A stretch of DNA of 5,799 bases from Bacteroidales bacterium (lineage in GTDB: Bacteria; Bacteroidota; Bacteroidia; Bacteroidales; Azobacteroidaceae), in NCBI GenBank assembly GCA_020860885.1, contig JAJBTS010000110.1:1-5799 (forward strand), read 5' to 3'. The position numbers were made by a program, and so were the translations under genes. Positions 1 to 5,799 of this stretch are shown here, piece after piece. Under the pieces are notes generated by a model. That model had not been told where the DNA came from, did no database searches, and was given only the letters and a program-made list of their open reading frames with translations. Position 1 is the first letter of the stretch. Every line of letters begins with the position of its first letter.

Positions 1-830
1 ATATTAAATTTGATTGTAGTTATGGAGGAGTTTATCAATGTGCGCCTTCTTCGGAAGGTGGCGGTGAAGAGCTAAGTAACGATTCTTGGGGAGAGGAACG
101 AAGTTCAGCAATAGTTAAAATGATTTTGGATAATAATATTGATATTATTGGTATACAAGAAGGTAGACTTAATCAATTGGATGATATATCTGCCAAATTA
201 AGTAAAAAAAATTATAATTGTTGCGCAGGTAAACCAGCGGGTGTAAATGCATGTCTTTGGTCTAATCAATACGCAGCAATTTTTTATAGAAGTGACAAAT
301 TTTCTATAAAACGATCAGGAACCTTTTGGTTCTCAGAAACTTCTAATTCGCCGGGAGGAGATGCTTGGGGCTACGATAAAAATGCACCTAAAATTTGCTC
401 TTGGATAGAATTGAAAGATAAAACAGGTTTTACTTTCTTTGTTTTCAATGCTCATTTTCCTCATGACAATGATGTGGCAAAAATAGAAAGTGCGAATTTA
501 TTAAAATCTAAAATAGAGACAATTGCAGGGAAATCCCCGGTTATGGCTATAGGTGATTTTAATTCATCTCAAAATTCTCAGCCTTATAACTCCATTACAA
601 CCCTATTAGAAGATTGCTATAGGACATCCCCCAATGGAATTGAATATACTTATTGCTGGTGGGATCCAAGAAATGAAAATGGAGGAACTACAAGAATTGA
701 TCATTTATTTGTTTCGAATGCATTTAGTTGTATTGACTATACTATATCATCGAATGTTTATACGAATAAATTTGGAAATATACGCAATGCATCCGATCAT
801 CATCCTGTTATAGTTAAATTAAATTATTAA
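1..830 (+). CDS. Endonuclease/exonuclease/phosphatase (EEP) family hydrolase, 5' end outside window
   Basis: This is a metal-dependent phosphoesterase of the EEP superfamily (DNase I / sphingomyelinase / inositol-phosphatase fold). The frame is open from base 3 with no stop, so the gene begins before the window and the ATG at 120 is internal. The first residues, IKFDCS, fit the strand just after the family's N-terminal metal-ligand Asn, so only the signal peptide and first strand are probably missing. Counting from base 3, the visible motifs are GIQEG (Glu53, Mg2+ ligand), NAHFPHD (His151), GDFN (Asp185, Asn187), RIDH (Asp233, His234) and SDHHP (Asp265, His266), so the active site is complete. 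The stretch FWFSETSNSPG is typical of the exported Bacteroidota subgroup. Substrate cannot be told from sequence: phosphodiester, nucleic acid or sugar phosphate are all possible. The gene is very AT-rich and probably co-transcribed with the small gene 18 bases downstream. It lies on the element side of the tRNA-Ser junction, so it may be mobile-element cargo. Confidence 0.88.
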   Translation, partial: IKFDCSYGGVYQCAPSSEGGGEELSNDSWGEERSSAIVKMILDNNIDIIGIQEGRLNQLDDISAKLSKKNYNCCAGKPAGVNACLWSNQYAAIFYRSDKFSIKRSGTFWFSETSNSPGGDAWGYDKNAPKICSWIELKDKTGFTFFVFNAHFPHDNDVAKIESANLLKSKIETIAGKSPVMAIGDFNSSQNSQPYNSITTLLEDCYRTSPNGIEYTYCWWDPRNENGGTTRIDHLFVSNAFSCIDYTISSNVYTNKFGNIRNASDHHPVIVKLNY

Positions 831-848
831 TTATAAAAATTATGCATT

Positions 849-1202
849 ATGAAAAAGTCAGTTTTATCTATTGTATTGTTATATTGTTTTATTTCTATTG
901 TTCGTGGACAAGATTTCGATGCAGGGAAATTACATATTCGAAAAAGGGCAACATTTCAAGATGGGTTAAAAATTCCCTTTCAGAAACAAATTATTTTAGG
1001 GGATGAAAACAATGTGTTCAATCGTTTGGCTATAAGCGCTCACATTGGTAGCGGTTACATTAACTATGGAAATATTCTGTACTTCTCAGGAAGACAATCT
1101 GTTCATCCATCTATTGCATTTGCCACTACCGCCAATGAAACAACTAAAAATTATATTTCATCTATTTTTTTCTGTTATGCCTTATATAGATATCTGTTAT
1201 AA
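849..1202 (+). CDS. Small exported protein of unknown function, probably C-terminally truncated
   Basis: I do not recognise this 117-residue protein. It starts with a clear signal peptide: MKKS, a hydrophobic core to about residue 18, then a probable signal peptidase I site near VRG-QD. The mature part (residues 21 to about 100) is rich in Gly, Asn, Ile and Ser and looks like beta-structure, for example ISAHIGSGYINYGN and HPSIAFATTAN. This loosely resembles the start of Bacteroidota surface or tail-fibre-like beta proteins, but that is an impression only. The last 15 or so residues (SSIFFCYALYRYLL) change character to hydrophobic and aromatic, and the stop lies exactly where the opposing integrase fragment ends, overlapping it by 6 bases. 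This suggests that the original, longer gene was cut by recombination near 1160-1200. The gene starts 18 bases after the EEP gene, so the two probably form one transcript. Confidence 0.55.
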   Translation: MKKSVLSIVLLYCFISIVRGQDFDAGKLHIRKRATFQDGLKIPFQKQIILGDENNVFNRLAISAHIGSGYINYGNILYFSGRQSVHPSIAFATTANETTKNYISSIFFCYALYRYLL

Positions 1203-1367
1203 TTTTCTTTCCATGGCCAAGAGATCTTGATATTTTCCATCATAATCCCATTGATCTAAACTTATGTTAACATTAATGGGAAGGAGCGCAGATTTCCATT
1301 GGTGTGAAATGTTTATTTTAAGCGGATAAGTTTTGTCCGTGTCGAAATAAAGTTTAATTGTAGCCAT
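1197..1367 (-). pseudogene. Truncated tyrosine-type site-specific integrase, N-terminal arm domain only
   Basis: The 56 codons starting at the ATG at 1367 begin MATIKLYFDT, followed by YPLKINISH, then ALLPINVNISLDQWD. This is the beta-strand pattern of the N-terminal arm-DNA-binding domain that opens phage- and transposon-type integrases in Bacteroidota. Such enzymes are usually about 370 to 420 residues long. Here the core-binding domain and the catalytic domain with its Arg...His-x-x-Arg...Tyr residues are absent, so the fragment cannot be active. The resemblance fades after residue 41 (DYDGKYQDLL onward), so the break may lie near 1240 and the last codons may be foreign sequence. The frame is open back to an ATG at 1415, but those 16 extra residues run through a tandem repeat and do not look like the family start, so 1367 is preferred. 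The fragment points away from the 3' end of tRNA-Ser, 152 bases off, which is the normal position of an integrase gene at an attachment site. Confidence 0.68.
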
Positions 1368-1375
1368 AATTATTT

Positions 1376-1397
1376 GCAGGGATTTTGCAGGGATTTT
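1376..1397. repeat. Two tandem copies of an 11-bp direct repeat upstream of the integrase fragment
   Basis: GCAGGGATTTT occurs twice in direct succession (1376-1386 and 1387-1397), and both copies are preceded by T residues. The pair lies 8 bases ahead of the preferred integrase start, between that gene and the tRNA. Short direct repeats in this position are often arm-type binding sites of tyrosine integrases. The repeat itself is certain; the role is inferred from position. Confidence 0.6.
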
Positions 1398-1399
1398 TG

Positions 1400-1430
1400 A
1401 GCATAAGTGACCCAAAATGTGCTTTTTTTT
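1400..1430 (+). terminator. Weak terminator-like hairpin with T tract
   Basis: AGCATA (1400-1405) can pair with TGTGCT (1418-1423), giving a 6-bp stem with one G-U pair and a 12-base loop, followed directly by a run of T to 1430. It could end + strand transcription from the EEP gene and its small neighbour before it runs antisense into tRNA-Ser. The stem is short and the loop large, so this is a tentative call. Confidence 0.3.
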
Positions 1431-1482
1431 ATGACTTAATAACGAATTTGACAGTGTAGAAAAGAACTTATTGTTTTCGTGA

Positions 1483-1513
1483 AATTCCTTATCTTGCTAT
1501 GTGATAAGGAATT
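1483..1513 (-). terminator. Perfect 11-bp inverted repeat just past the tRNA-Ser 3' end, probable terminator
   Basis: AATTCCTTATC (1483-1493) and GATAAGGAATT (1503-1513) are exact inverted copies around a 9-base loop. The hairpin begins 6 bases after the last base of tRNA-Ser in its direction of transcription, where a terminator would be expected. It lacks a strong U run on the - strand side (the sequence continues TTTCACG), so it may instead stop polymerase poorly, protect the 3' end before processing, or be part of the attachment site. The inverted repeat is certain; the terminator role is likely but unproven. Confidence 0.55.
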
Positions 1514-1519
1514 ATTTTG

Positions 1520-1607
1520 CGGAGAGAAGGGGATTCGAACCCCTGATACGCTTTTGGCGTATACACGCTTTCCAGGCGTGCCTCTTCAACCACTCGAGCA
1601 CCTCTCC
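1520..1607 (-). tRNA. tRNA-Ser, anticodon GGA
   Basis: The reverse complement folds into a complete class II tRNA of 88 bases. The acceptor stem GGAGAGG pairs with TCTCTCC, with one G-U at the seventh pair. The D arm is CTCGAGTGGTTGAAGAG. The anticodon stem CACGC/GCGTG closes the loop CTGGAAA, which gives anticodon GGA, reading UCU and UCC. The long variable arm ATACGC-CAAAA-GCGTAT is the hallmark of serine tRNAs. The T arm is AGGGG-TTCGAAT-CCCCT and the discriminator base is G, as expected for serine. The CCA end is not encoded. The gene starts 58 bases after the GH20 stop and has its own promoter. Its 3' half faces the integrase fragment, so it is the likely integration target. No second copy of its 3' end is seen in the window. 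Confidence 0.97.
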
Positions 1608-1621
1608 AGACTTTCGCAGCG

Positions 1622-1653
1622 CGAAGGTACAAATAATAATTTAAATCCCCAAA
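1622..1653 (-). promoter_or_regulatory. Bacteroidota-type promoter of tRNA-Ser
   Basis: On the - strand, TTTG (1653-1650) is followed after 20 bases by TACCTTCG (1629-1622). The Bacteroidota primary sigma factor uses a TTTG box near -33 and TAnnTTTG near -7; the second box here has one mismatch. The mature tRNA starts 14 bases after the -7 box, leaving room for a short leader. The -7 box overlaps a small hairpin (TTCGC-GCT-GCGAA) that may only be chance. Confidence 0.62.
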
Positions 1654-1665
1654 TAGCGGCTGCTT

Positions 1666-3264
1666 TCAGTCTGTTTCTCCGTAAATAATTCCTTCTTTTT
1701 CCCATTTATTCAGGAAATAGGAAAGAGAATTCTTAAAACGATCGTAATTTTTATTTTCCGGAAGAGTCCATCCAACCTCAGAATAAGCAGCTATACGCGG
1801 ATATACTCTTTTATTCATACTTTCTACCGTTGGAATAAATTCTCCCCACATCTGGCAGCCCAATCCCAGAACCTGTTTTTCCTGTTCGGGCCTGATTCCT
1901 TCCGGTTTAGGATTGAAAGAATAAGACTTGCTTAGCGGGATGGACTGGTAACTGTAATCGATATAAGTAAATACATGGTAAGAATTAACCATGTCGTATC
2001 CTTTATCTATAGCTTCTTTCATCTGTTGTTGATTTCCCTTCCAAAAATGAACAATGGCTTTTTTATTCAATTGTTGTTCCATCCGGGTATCTTCTGCCGA
2101 TTGATATTCGTGCAATTGCTGCCCCAATATTTCATTCCATCCCATCATACGCCGGTTTTTCGAGTCCAATAAGTTGGAAATATTGTTGGTAAAATAAACC
2201 TGTAATTCGGCAGGAGTATTCAATCCATGTTTTTGCATGTACGCCTGGACCGTTGGGGAAGCTTTCCATTCATCGTATTTTACTTCGTCGCCTCCAATAT
2301 GAAAAACATCTCCGGGAAACAAATCGATAACTTCATCTATTACGTCTTCAAAAAAAGTCATAACCCTTTCGTCTGCCACATTGAAGGTGTTGTAATGGAC
2401 ACCAAATTGACCGGGAACTTTGATTTGTTTCCCAGTTGTGCCTAGCCATGGATAGGAAGCTATAGCAGCGCTGGCATGTCCGGGCATACTGATTTCAGGA
2501 ATAATAGTGATATGTCGTGCTTTTGCATAAGCCACTACTTCTTTGATCTCATCCTGAGTATAAAAACCTCCGTGAGGTTTACCGTCGTAGATATTGCTAC
2601 CGAAATGGTTGATTTCAGAAGAATCTCTGTAAGCGCCTATTTCCGTTAATTTAGGATACTTTTTTATTTCAATCCGCCAACCCTGATCGTTGGTAAGATG
2701 CCAGTGGAAGCGGTTCATCTTCATACTGGCCATATCATCCAACAGTTTCAGAACCACTTCTTTTCCTTTGAAATAGCGACCTTCATCCAACATAAAACCA
2801 CGCCAGGCATAATTGGGATAATCGCTAATAGTTCCATACCGAATAATCCATTTTCCATTATCCGTAGAGATCAATTGACGCAGAGATTGTATGCCATAAA
2901 AGATTCCTGTTCGGGAATTTGCTTTGATTTGAATACCATCTTTATTCACATCCAGAATATAACCTTCTGTTTTTCCGGGTAAAACAGACGAATCCAGTAT
3001 TAATGAAATCGTTTCTTTTTTATTTCCTTCTTTGAGCTGAGGCTTAAGAGAAAAATCCGTAGTCAGATATTCTTTGAGCAAGTTAGCTTCGGAAGATAAC
3101 TCTTTTCTAAAAGCTATGGATGGGTTTTCTTTTAGTACATAACTCCCATCTTTCAAAGAGATGTTATTCGGATAAGGAATGATGGAATATTCATTTATAT
3201 TTTGTTGAGCTTTGCAGTTAATAAATATGCAAAGTAATGTAAAAAGTAAAAATTTTCTTACCAT
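1666..3264 (-). CDS. Exported GH20 beta-N-acetylhexosaminidase
   Basis: This glycoside hydrolase family 20 enzyme removes terminal beta-linked GlcNAc or GalNAc, using the substrate's own acetamido group as nucleophile. The 532 residues start with a signal peptide (MVRKF, hydrophobic to about 16). Cys17 in FINCKAQ could make it a lipoprotein, though Asn before Cys is a poor lipobox, so signal peptidase I cleavage near KAQ-Q is equally possible. Residues about 23-150 are the GH20b N-terminal domain. The (beta/alpha)8 barrel follows with RGFMLD (Arg155, Asp160), FHWHL (187-190), PEISMPGH (His263), the catalytic pair Asp326-Glu327 in HIGGDE, MGWNE (374-378), Trp408, and CQMWGE (Trp473, Glu475). 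All expected active-site residues are present and the C-terminus has no extra domain. It probably acts in the periplasm or on the cell surface on host glycans, chitooligosaccharides or peptidoglycan fragments. No susC/susD pair is in view, so it may not belong to a polysaccharide locus. Confidence 0.95.
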   Translation of the reverse strand: MVRKFLLFTLLCIFINCKAQQNINEYSIIPYPNNISLKDGSYVLKENPSIAFRKELSSEANLLKEYLTTDFSLKPQLKEGNKKETISLILDSSVLPGKTEGYILDVNKDGIQIKANSRTGIFYGIQSLRQLISTDNGKWIIRYGTISDYPNYAWRGFMLDEGRYFKGKEVVLKLLDDMASMKMNRFHWHLTNDQGWRIEIKKYPKLTEIGAYRDSSEINHFGSNIYDGKPHGGFYTQDEIKEVVAYAKARHITIIPEISMPGHASAAIASYPWLGTTGKQIKVPGQFGVHYNTFNVADERVMTFFEDVIDEVIDLFPGDVFHIGGDEVKYDEWKASPTVQAYMQKHGLNTPAELQVYFTNNISNLLDSKNRRMMGWNEILGQQLHEYQSAEDTRMEQQLNKKAIVHFWKGNQQQMKEAIDKGYDMVNSYHVFTYIDYSYQSIPLSKSYSFNPKPEGIRPEQEKQVLGLGCQMWGEFIPTVESMNKRVYPRIAAYSEVGWTLPENKNYDRFKNSLSYFLNKWEKEGIIYGETD

Positions 3265-3295
3265 GGTATTAGAGTATTATAAATTAGTGTTTTGT

Positions 3296-3303
3296 CAAAG
3301 ATA
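3296..3303 (-). promoter_or_regulatory. Predicted -7 box of the GH20 gene
   Basis: TATCTTTG on the - strand matches TAnnTTTG exactly and ends 31 bases before the GH20 ATG, in the 84-base gap after tatD. No clear TTTG is found 19 to 21 bases upstream; only AT-rich sequence such as TAAA is there. This suggests the hexosaminidase can be transcribed separately from the upstream prenyl synthase / tatD operon, perhaps weakly or with an activator. Confidence 0.5.
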
Positions 3304-3348
3304 TGAAAAAATGTTTAATTAATTTAAGAAGGTTGTGGTTTCCGAAAG

Positions 3349-4116
3349 TTAAAAAAATAATTGTTTTGCATTTGCAGTCGTCTGTCGGGCAATATCTTCG
3401 AAAGGTAACTGATATGCTTCCGCCAGTTTTTGTGCGATGAAAATTAAATAAGAAGGTTCGTTCCGTTTTCCACGATAAGGTACGGGAGTGAGATAAGGAG
3501 CATCGGTCTCCAGAACAATTCGTTCTAATGGGGCCATAGAAAGATAATCCCGGAAAGTTGCTTTTTTGTAAGTTATAACACCATTGATGCCTAATAGGAA
3601 GTTTTTGAATGTCAGAGCCTCTTCCAATTCTCTCTGACTACCTCCGAAACTGTGAAAAATTCCTCGTAGTTTATCAGCTCCAATCTTACGTATGCTCGTA
3701 AATACTTCAGGAAAAGCTTCCCGGGTATGAATGGCTACAGGCAGATCAAATTCTATACTCCAACGTAATTGTTCTTCGAAAGTCTCTATTTGTTCCTGGA
3801 GGAAAGTTTTATCCCAGTATAAATCAATGCCTATTTCTCCGATGGCAATGTATTTCCTTTTAGATAATTCTTGACGTATTATTTCCAGTTCTTCTTTGTA
3901 GTTTTCTTTTACACTGGTAGGGTGTAATCCCATCATAGGAAAACACATCTCCGGATACTTATCGGTCAAAGAAAGCAATCTCGGAACAGATTTTACATCT
4001 ATATTCGGTAAACAGAATTTGTGCACCCCGTTATCGTAAGCTCTCCCGATTACTTCAGCGATATCAGAGTCAAATTCTGCTGAAAAAATATGGGTATGAC
4101 TATCAACCAAATACAC
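3349..4116 (-). CDS. TatD-family metal-dependent deoxyribonuclease/hydrolase
   Basis: This is a cytoplasmic TatD-type hydrolase of 255 residues, the normal family length, with an amidohydrolase-like TIM barrel. Members studied elsewhere are Mg2+-dependent 3'-5' exonucleases linked to DNA repair and turnover. All metal ligands are visible: DSHTH (His7, His9), GEIGID (Glu94), AIHTRE (His130), FHSFGG (His155) and LETDAPYL (Asp205). The start codon is GTG at 4116. An in-frame TAA lies directly before it, so no upstream start exists, and the protein then opens with the family pattern YLVDSHTH. The TTG at 4110 is a less likely alternative. A good Shine-Dalgarno AGGAG (4130-4126) stands 9 bases ahead, inside the end of the previous gene, which overlaps this one by 14 bases. 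Translation is therefore probably coupled. It is the last gene of the operon with the prenyl synthase and the unknown protein. Confidence 0.93.
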   Translation of the reverse strand: MYLVDSHTHIFSAEFDSDIAEVIGRAYDNGVHKFCLPNIDVKSVPRLLSLTDKYPEMCFPMMGLHPTSVKENYKEELEIIRQELSKRKYIAIGEIGIDLYWDKTFLQEQIETFEEQLRWSIEFDLPVAIHTREAFPEVFTSIRKIGADKLRGIFHSFGGSQRELEEALTFKNFLLGINGVITYKKATFRDYLSMAPLERIVLETDAPYLTPVPYRGKRNEPSYLIFIAQKLAEAYQLPFEDIARQTTANAKQLFF

Positions 4117-4810
4117 TTAATTGTTCTCCTGCACGGAAATGGAATTGAATTCCGTAATCCTTAAATTTCTGATTTCTTTCTTCGGGAGGTAATCCCCAAT
4201 ATTTAAATTCGAGTTTGGTCCATGTATTCCAGATGATACGATCTATCTTTTCCCTCATTTCCGAGAGACTTTCCTGGGTTCTCATGGTATTCTGCCGATA
4301 AATTTTGAGGCTGTGTAAAGAATCTTTGAATAAATCGTAATGAACTTTTACTTTAGAAATAGCCGGATTGTAAATAGGAACACCGCCACGGGATGCTCTT
4401 TCAGCTTCTCCGTTTATAAGTCTTACTCCCCATTCCAAAACAGCTTCTTCGGAAGATAGATCGGGAACGGTAAATTCATTGCTGTTTTCCAATCCGTAGT
4501 AAACGAGAGTATCTATTTTTATCTCATTTCTGATGATAGAAAGATTCAATACCTGTATAAAGTGAGAGATGTAGAGTTGAGCGGTTTTGAAGAGGTCTAC
4601 ATACGCTTTGTCGGCTTTTGTTTCATCTTCCATAGCCTGTTTGAAGCAAAAACACGTACCTTCGAATGTAAGTAATAAATTTCTGTATTCATGTAATTCA
4701 GAAATAGATAAGATAGCATTCTCTGATCCTGTTAATTCATCCTGGTCAATAATGATCTGTAGTGCTTTTATTCTGTCTTCATCCGTATTGGGTAATTTTT
4801 TTGCAGGCAT
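4103..4810 (-). CDS. Protein of unknown function in the prenyl synthase-tatD operon
   Basis: I do not recognise a characterised family in these 235 residues. There is no signal peptide or membrane segment, so it should be cytoplasmic. The sequence is acidic near the N-terminus (PNTDEDRIKALQIIIDQDE) and looks mainly alpha-helical. Helical stretches include about residues 60-100 (DETKADKAYVDLF... HFIQVLNLSI) and 160-200 (YDLFKDSLHSLKIYR... REKIDRIIWNTW). It ends with an aromatic, charged tail (FKYWGLPPEERNQKF). There is a CxC at 53-55 but no further Cys/His pattern that would make a metal site. The ATG at 4810 is the first possible start because an in-frame TAA lies at 4816-4814. The gene starts 11 bases after the prenyl synthase stop and overlaps tatD by 14 bases, so it is clearly an operon member and probably made in proportion to TatD. 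Context does not settle its role. Confidence 0.85.
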   Translation of the reverse strand: MPAKKLPNTDEDRIKALQIIIDQDELTGSENAILSISELHEYRNLLLTFEGTCFCFKQAMEDETKADKAYVDLFKTAQLYISHFIQVLNLSIIRNEIKIDTLVYYGLENSNEFTVPDLSSEEAVLEWGVRLINGEAERASRGGVPIYNPAISKVKVHYDLFKDSLHSLKIYRQNTMRTQESLSEMREKIDRIIWNTWTKLEFKYWGLPPEERNQKFKDYGIQFHFRAGEQLSVFG

Positions 4811-4821
4811 TTCTTAGGCAT

Positions 4822-5799
4822 TTATGATTTTCTATCCATTAATTCTTCCGCTAAATCTTTCAGTATATCCTTTTTATGGTCTGGGATATTCACTTTATCT
4901 AATGCATCTATGGATGATTGATAAAATTCTTCCATTTTTTTACGTGCAATTTCTTTTATTTTTAATTTATTATACAAAGATGTAACAGCTTTAATTTTCT
5001 TTTCGGGTTGATCAAAAGTATCTAACCATTTAAGTAATTCCTGTTTTTCTTCTCCTTTTGCTTCATTCAATGCAGCTATCAGTAAAAAAGTTTTTTTATT
5101 GCACAGAATATCTCCGCCGATATTTTTCCCGAAGGTCGCCGGGTCTCCATATACATCCAGTATATCATCTTGTATTTGAAAAGCAATTCCAAGGTTAATT
5201 CCGAAATCGTATAGTAATTGTTGATCTTCCGGATTAGCTTCTGCAAGAATAGCTCCTGTTTTAAGACATGCTCCGATCATGACGGCTGTTTTCAGGCGAA
5301 TCATATCCAGGTATTCTTCCTCTTTTACATCCAGACGGTTTTCAAAGGAAATGTCGTATTCCTGACCTTCGAAGATCTCCATAGTTGTCGTTGAAAATAA
5401 ATCCAATAAACAGGATAGCTTTTCACCTTGATATCTGGAGATATAACGGAAAGAATATAAAAACATAGCATCGCCGGAAAGAATAGCTGTATTTTCGTCC
5501 CATTTTTTATGAACGGAGGGTTGTCCTCTTCTAATTTCAGCATTATCCATAACATCGTCGTGCATCAAAGTGAAATTATGGAAAATTTCCCATGCCAATG
5601 CTGCATCCAAAGATTCTTTTACATCTTCTTTAAAAAGATTGTATGCCAGTAAAGTGAGTGCCGGACGAATTTTCTTTCCTTTCATAGAAAGTAAATAAGC
5701 AATAGGCTGATAAAGCTTTTCAGGCTTTTTAGGAAAAGGAATATTTTCAATCCCTTCTTTAAATAAAGATAACGCGTTTTCGAATGAGATAATAAAAAG
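4822..5799 (-). CDS. Polyprenyl (isoprenyl) diphosphate synthase, 5' end outside window
   Basis: This trans-isoprenyl diphosphate synthase condenses isopentenyl diphosphate onto allylic diphosphates in the cytoplasm, feeding menaquinone or other isoprenoid pathways. The frame is open to the window edge: 38 codons precede the Met at 5685, which is internal and sits in the substrate-binding motif (MKGKKIRP). The visible 325 residues are nearly full length, so only about ten residues are likely missing. Numbering from Met-5685, key sites are GKKIRP (2-8), the first Asp-rich motif DDVMD (43-47) followed by RRGQPSVH, and the second Asp-rich motif DDILD (173-177) followed by GKNIGGD. Both metal-binding motifs are intact. 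The residue five places before the first motif is Phe38, a bulky side chain linked to short products (C15-C20), whereas long-chain synthases usually have a small residue there. The first motif has no two-residue insertion, unlike typical bacterial farnesyl diphosphate synthases, so a geranylgeranyl-type product is a reasonable guess. It leads the operon with the unknown protein and tatD. Confidence 0.94.
   Translation of the reverse strand, partial: LFIISFENALSLFKEGIENIPFPKKPEKLYQPIAYLLSMKGKKIRPALTLLAYNLFKEDVKESLDAALAWEIFHNFTLMHDDVMDNAEIRRGQPSVHKKWDENTAILSGDAMFLYSFRYISRYQGEKLSCLLDLFSTTTMEIFEGQEYDISFENRLDVKEEEYLDMIRLKTAVMIGACLKTGAILAEANPEDQQLLYDFGINLGIAFQIQDDILDVYGDPATFGKNIGGDILCNKKTFLLIAALNEAKGEEKQELLKWLDTFDQPEKKIKAVTSLYNKLKIKEIARKKMEEFYQSSIDALDKVNIPDHKKDILKDLAEELMDRKS

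Noticed and set aside
120..830. EEP gene starting at the ATG at 120
   Set aside because: The same frame is open upstream to base 3 and encodes family-like sequence there, so this Met is internal and the gene is cut by the window edge.
1045..1230. 61-codon frame overlapping the small exported protein
   Set aside because: It lies out of frame within a gene that has a convincing signal peptide, and its translation shows no domain-like pattern or plausible start context.
1368..1450. Possible promoter of the integrase fragment
   Set aside because: A TTTG lies upstream on the - strand, but no TAnnTTTG-like box at suitable spacing follows it, so no promoter is called.
1479..1688. Open frame of 69 codons on the + strand containing GEKGIRTPDTLLAYTRFPG
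   Set aside because: It is antisense to tRNA-Ser(GGA). Translation of the reverse of serine tRNA genes gives this recurrent spurious peptide, which is often misannotated as a protein.
1975..2982. Three + strand open frames (about 65 to 94 codons) within 1975-2982
   Set aside because: All are antisense to the GH20 gene, whose catalytic motifs are intact across the region; their translations show no recognisable domains.
3304..3348. Possible terminator after tatD
   Set aside because: Only a very short TTTC/GAAA pairing is present, with no stable stem and T run, so read-through into the GH20 gene cannot be excluded.
4587..4817. 76-codon + strand frame opposite the unknown operon gene
   Set aside because: It is antisense to a tightly packed operon member and has no independent support.
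5325..5555. 76-codon - strand frame inside the prenyl synthase
   Set aside because: It is an alternative frame over a well-conserved enzyme region that includes sequence just after the first Asp-rich motif.
4822..5685. Prenyl synthase starting at the ATG at 5685
   Set aside because: This Met sits inside the GKKIRP substrate-binding motif and 38 upstream codons match the usual N-terminal helices, so the true start is outside the window.

Overview
The window looks like chromosomal DNA of a member of the Bacteroidales (phylum Bacteroidota). Four things point there: AT-rich coding sequence, promoters of the TTTG / TAnnTTTG type ahead of two genes, an integrase fragment with the N-terminal arm domain typical of Bacteroidota site-specific integrases, and a secreted GH20 hexosaminidase. 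The genus cannot be fixed from this window. A low-GC group such as Dysgonomonas or a relative would fit, but that is a guess.

Left part (1 to about 1520) looks like accessory DNA. It opens inside a secreted-type endonuclease/exonuclease/phosphatase (EEP) family gene on the + strand. Next, 18 bases downstream, comes a small exported protein of unknown function that seems cut short at its C-terminus. Tail to tail with it on the - strand is the first 56 codons of a tyrosine-type integrase, broken off after the start of its arm domain. Between this fragment and a tRNA-Ser(GGA) gene lie an 11-bp tandem repeat, a weak terminator-like hairpin and a perfect 11-bp inverted repeat. An integrase 5' end next to and pointing away from a tRNA 3' end is the usual layout of an integrated element, so I read this as the scar of an element that entered at tRNA-Ser and then decayed or was rearranged.

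Right part (about 1520 to 5799) looks like core genome, all on the - strand. Read in the direction of transcription it contains a polyprenyl (isoprenyl) diphosphate synthase cut by the window edge, a 235-residue protein of unknown function 11 bases later, and a TatD-family metal-dependent nuclease that overlaps it by 14 bases and starts with GTG. These three look like one operon. Then, behind its own predicted promoter, comes an exported GH20 beta-N-acetylhexosaminidase, followed by tRNA-Ser(GGA), which has its own promoter.

No complete undescribed system is visible. The points most worth a second look are the integrase/tRNA scar with its repeats, the unknown protein translationally linked to TatD, and the aromatic residue ahead of the first Asp-rich motif of the prenyl synthase, which predicts a short-chain product.
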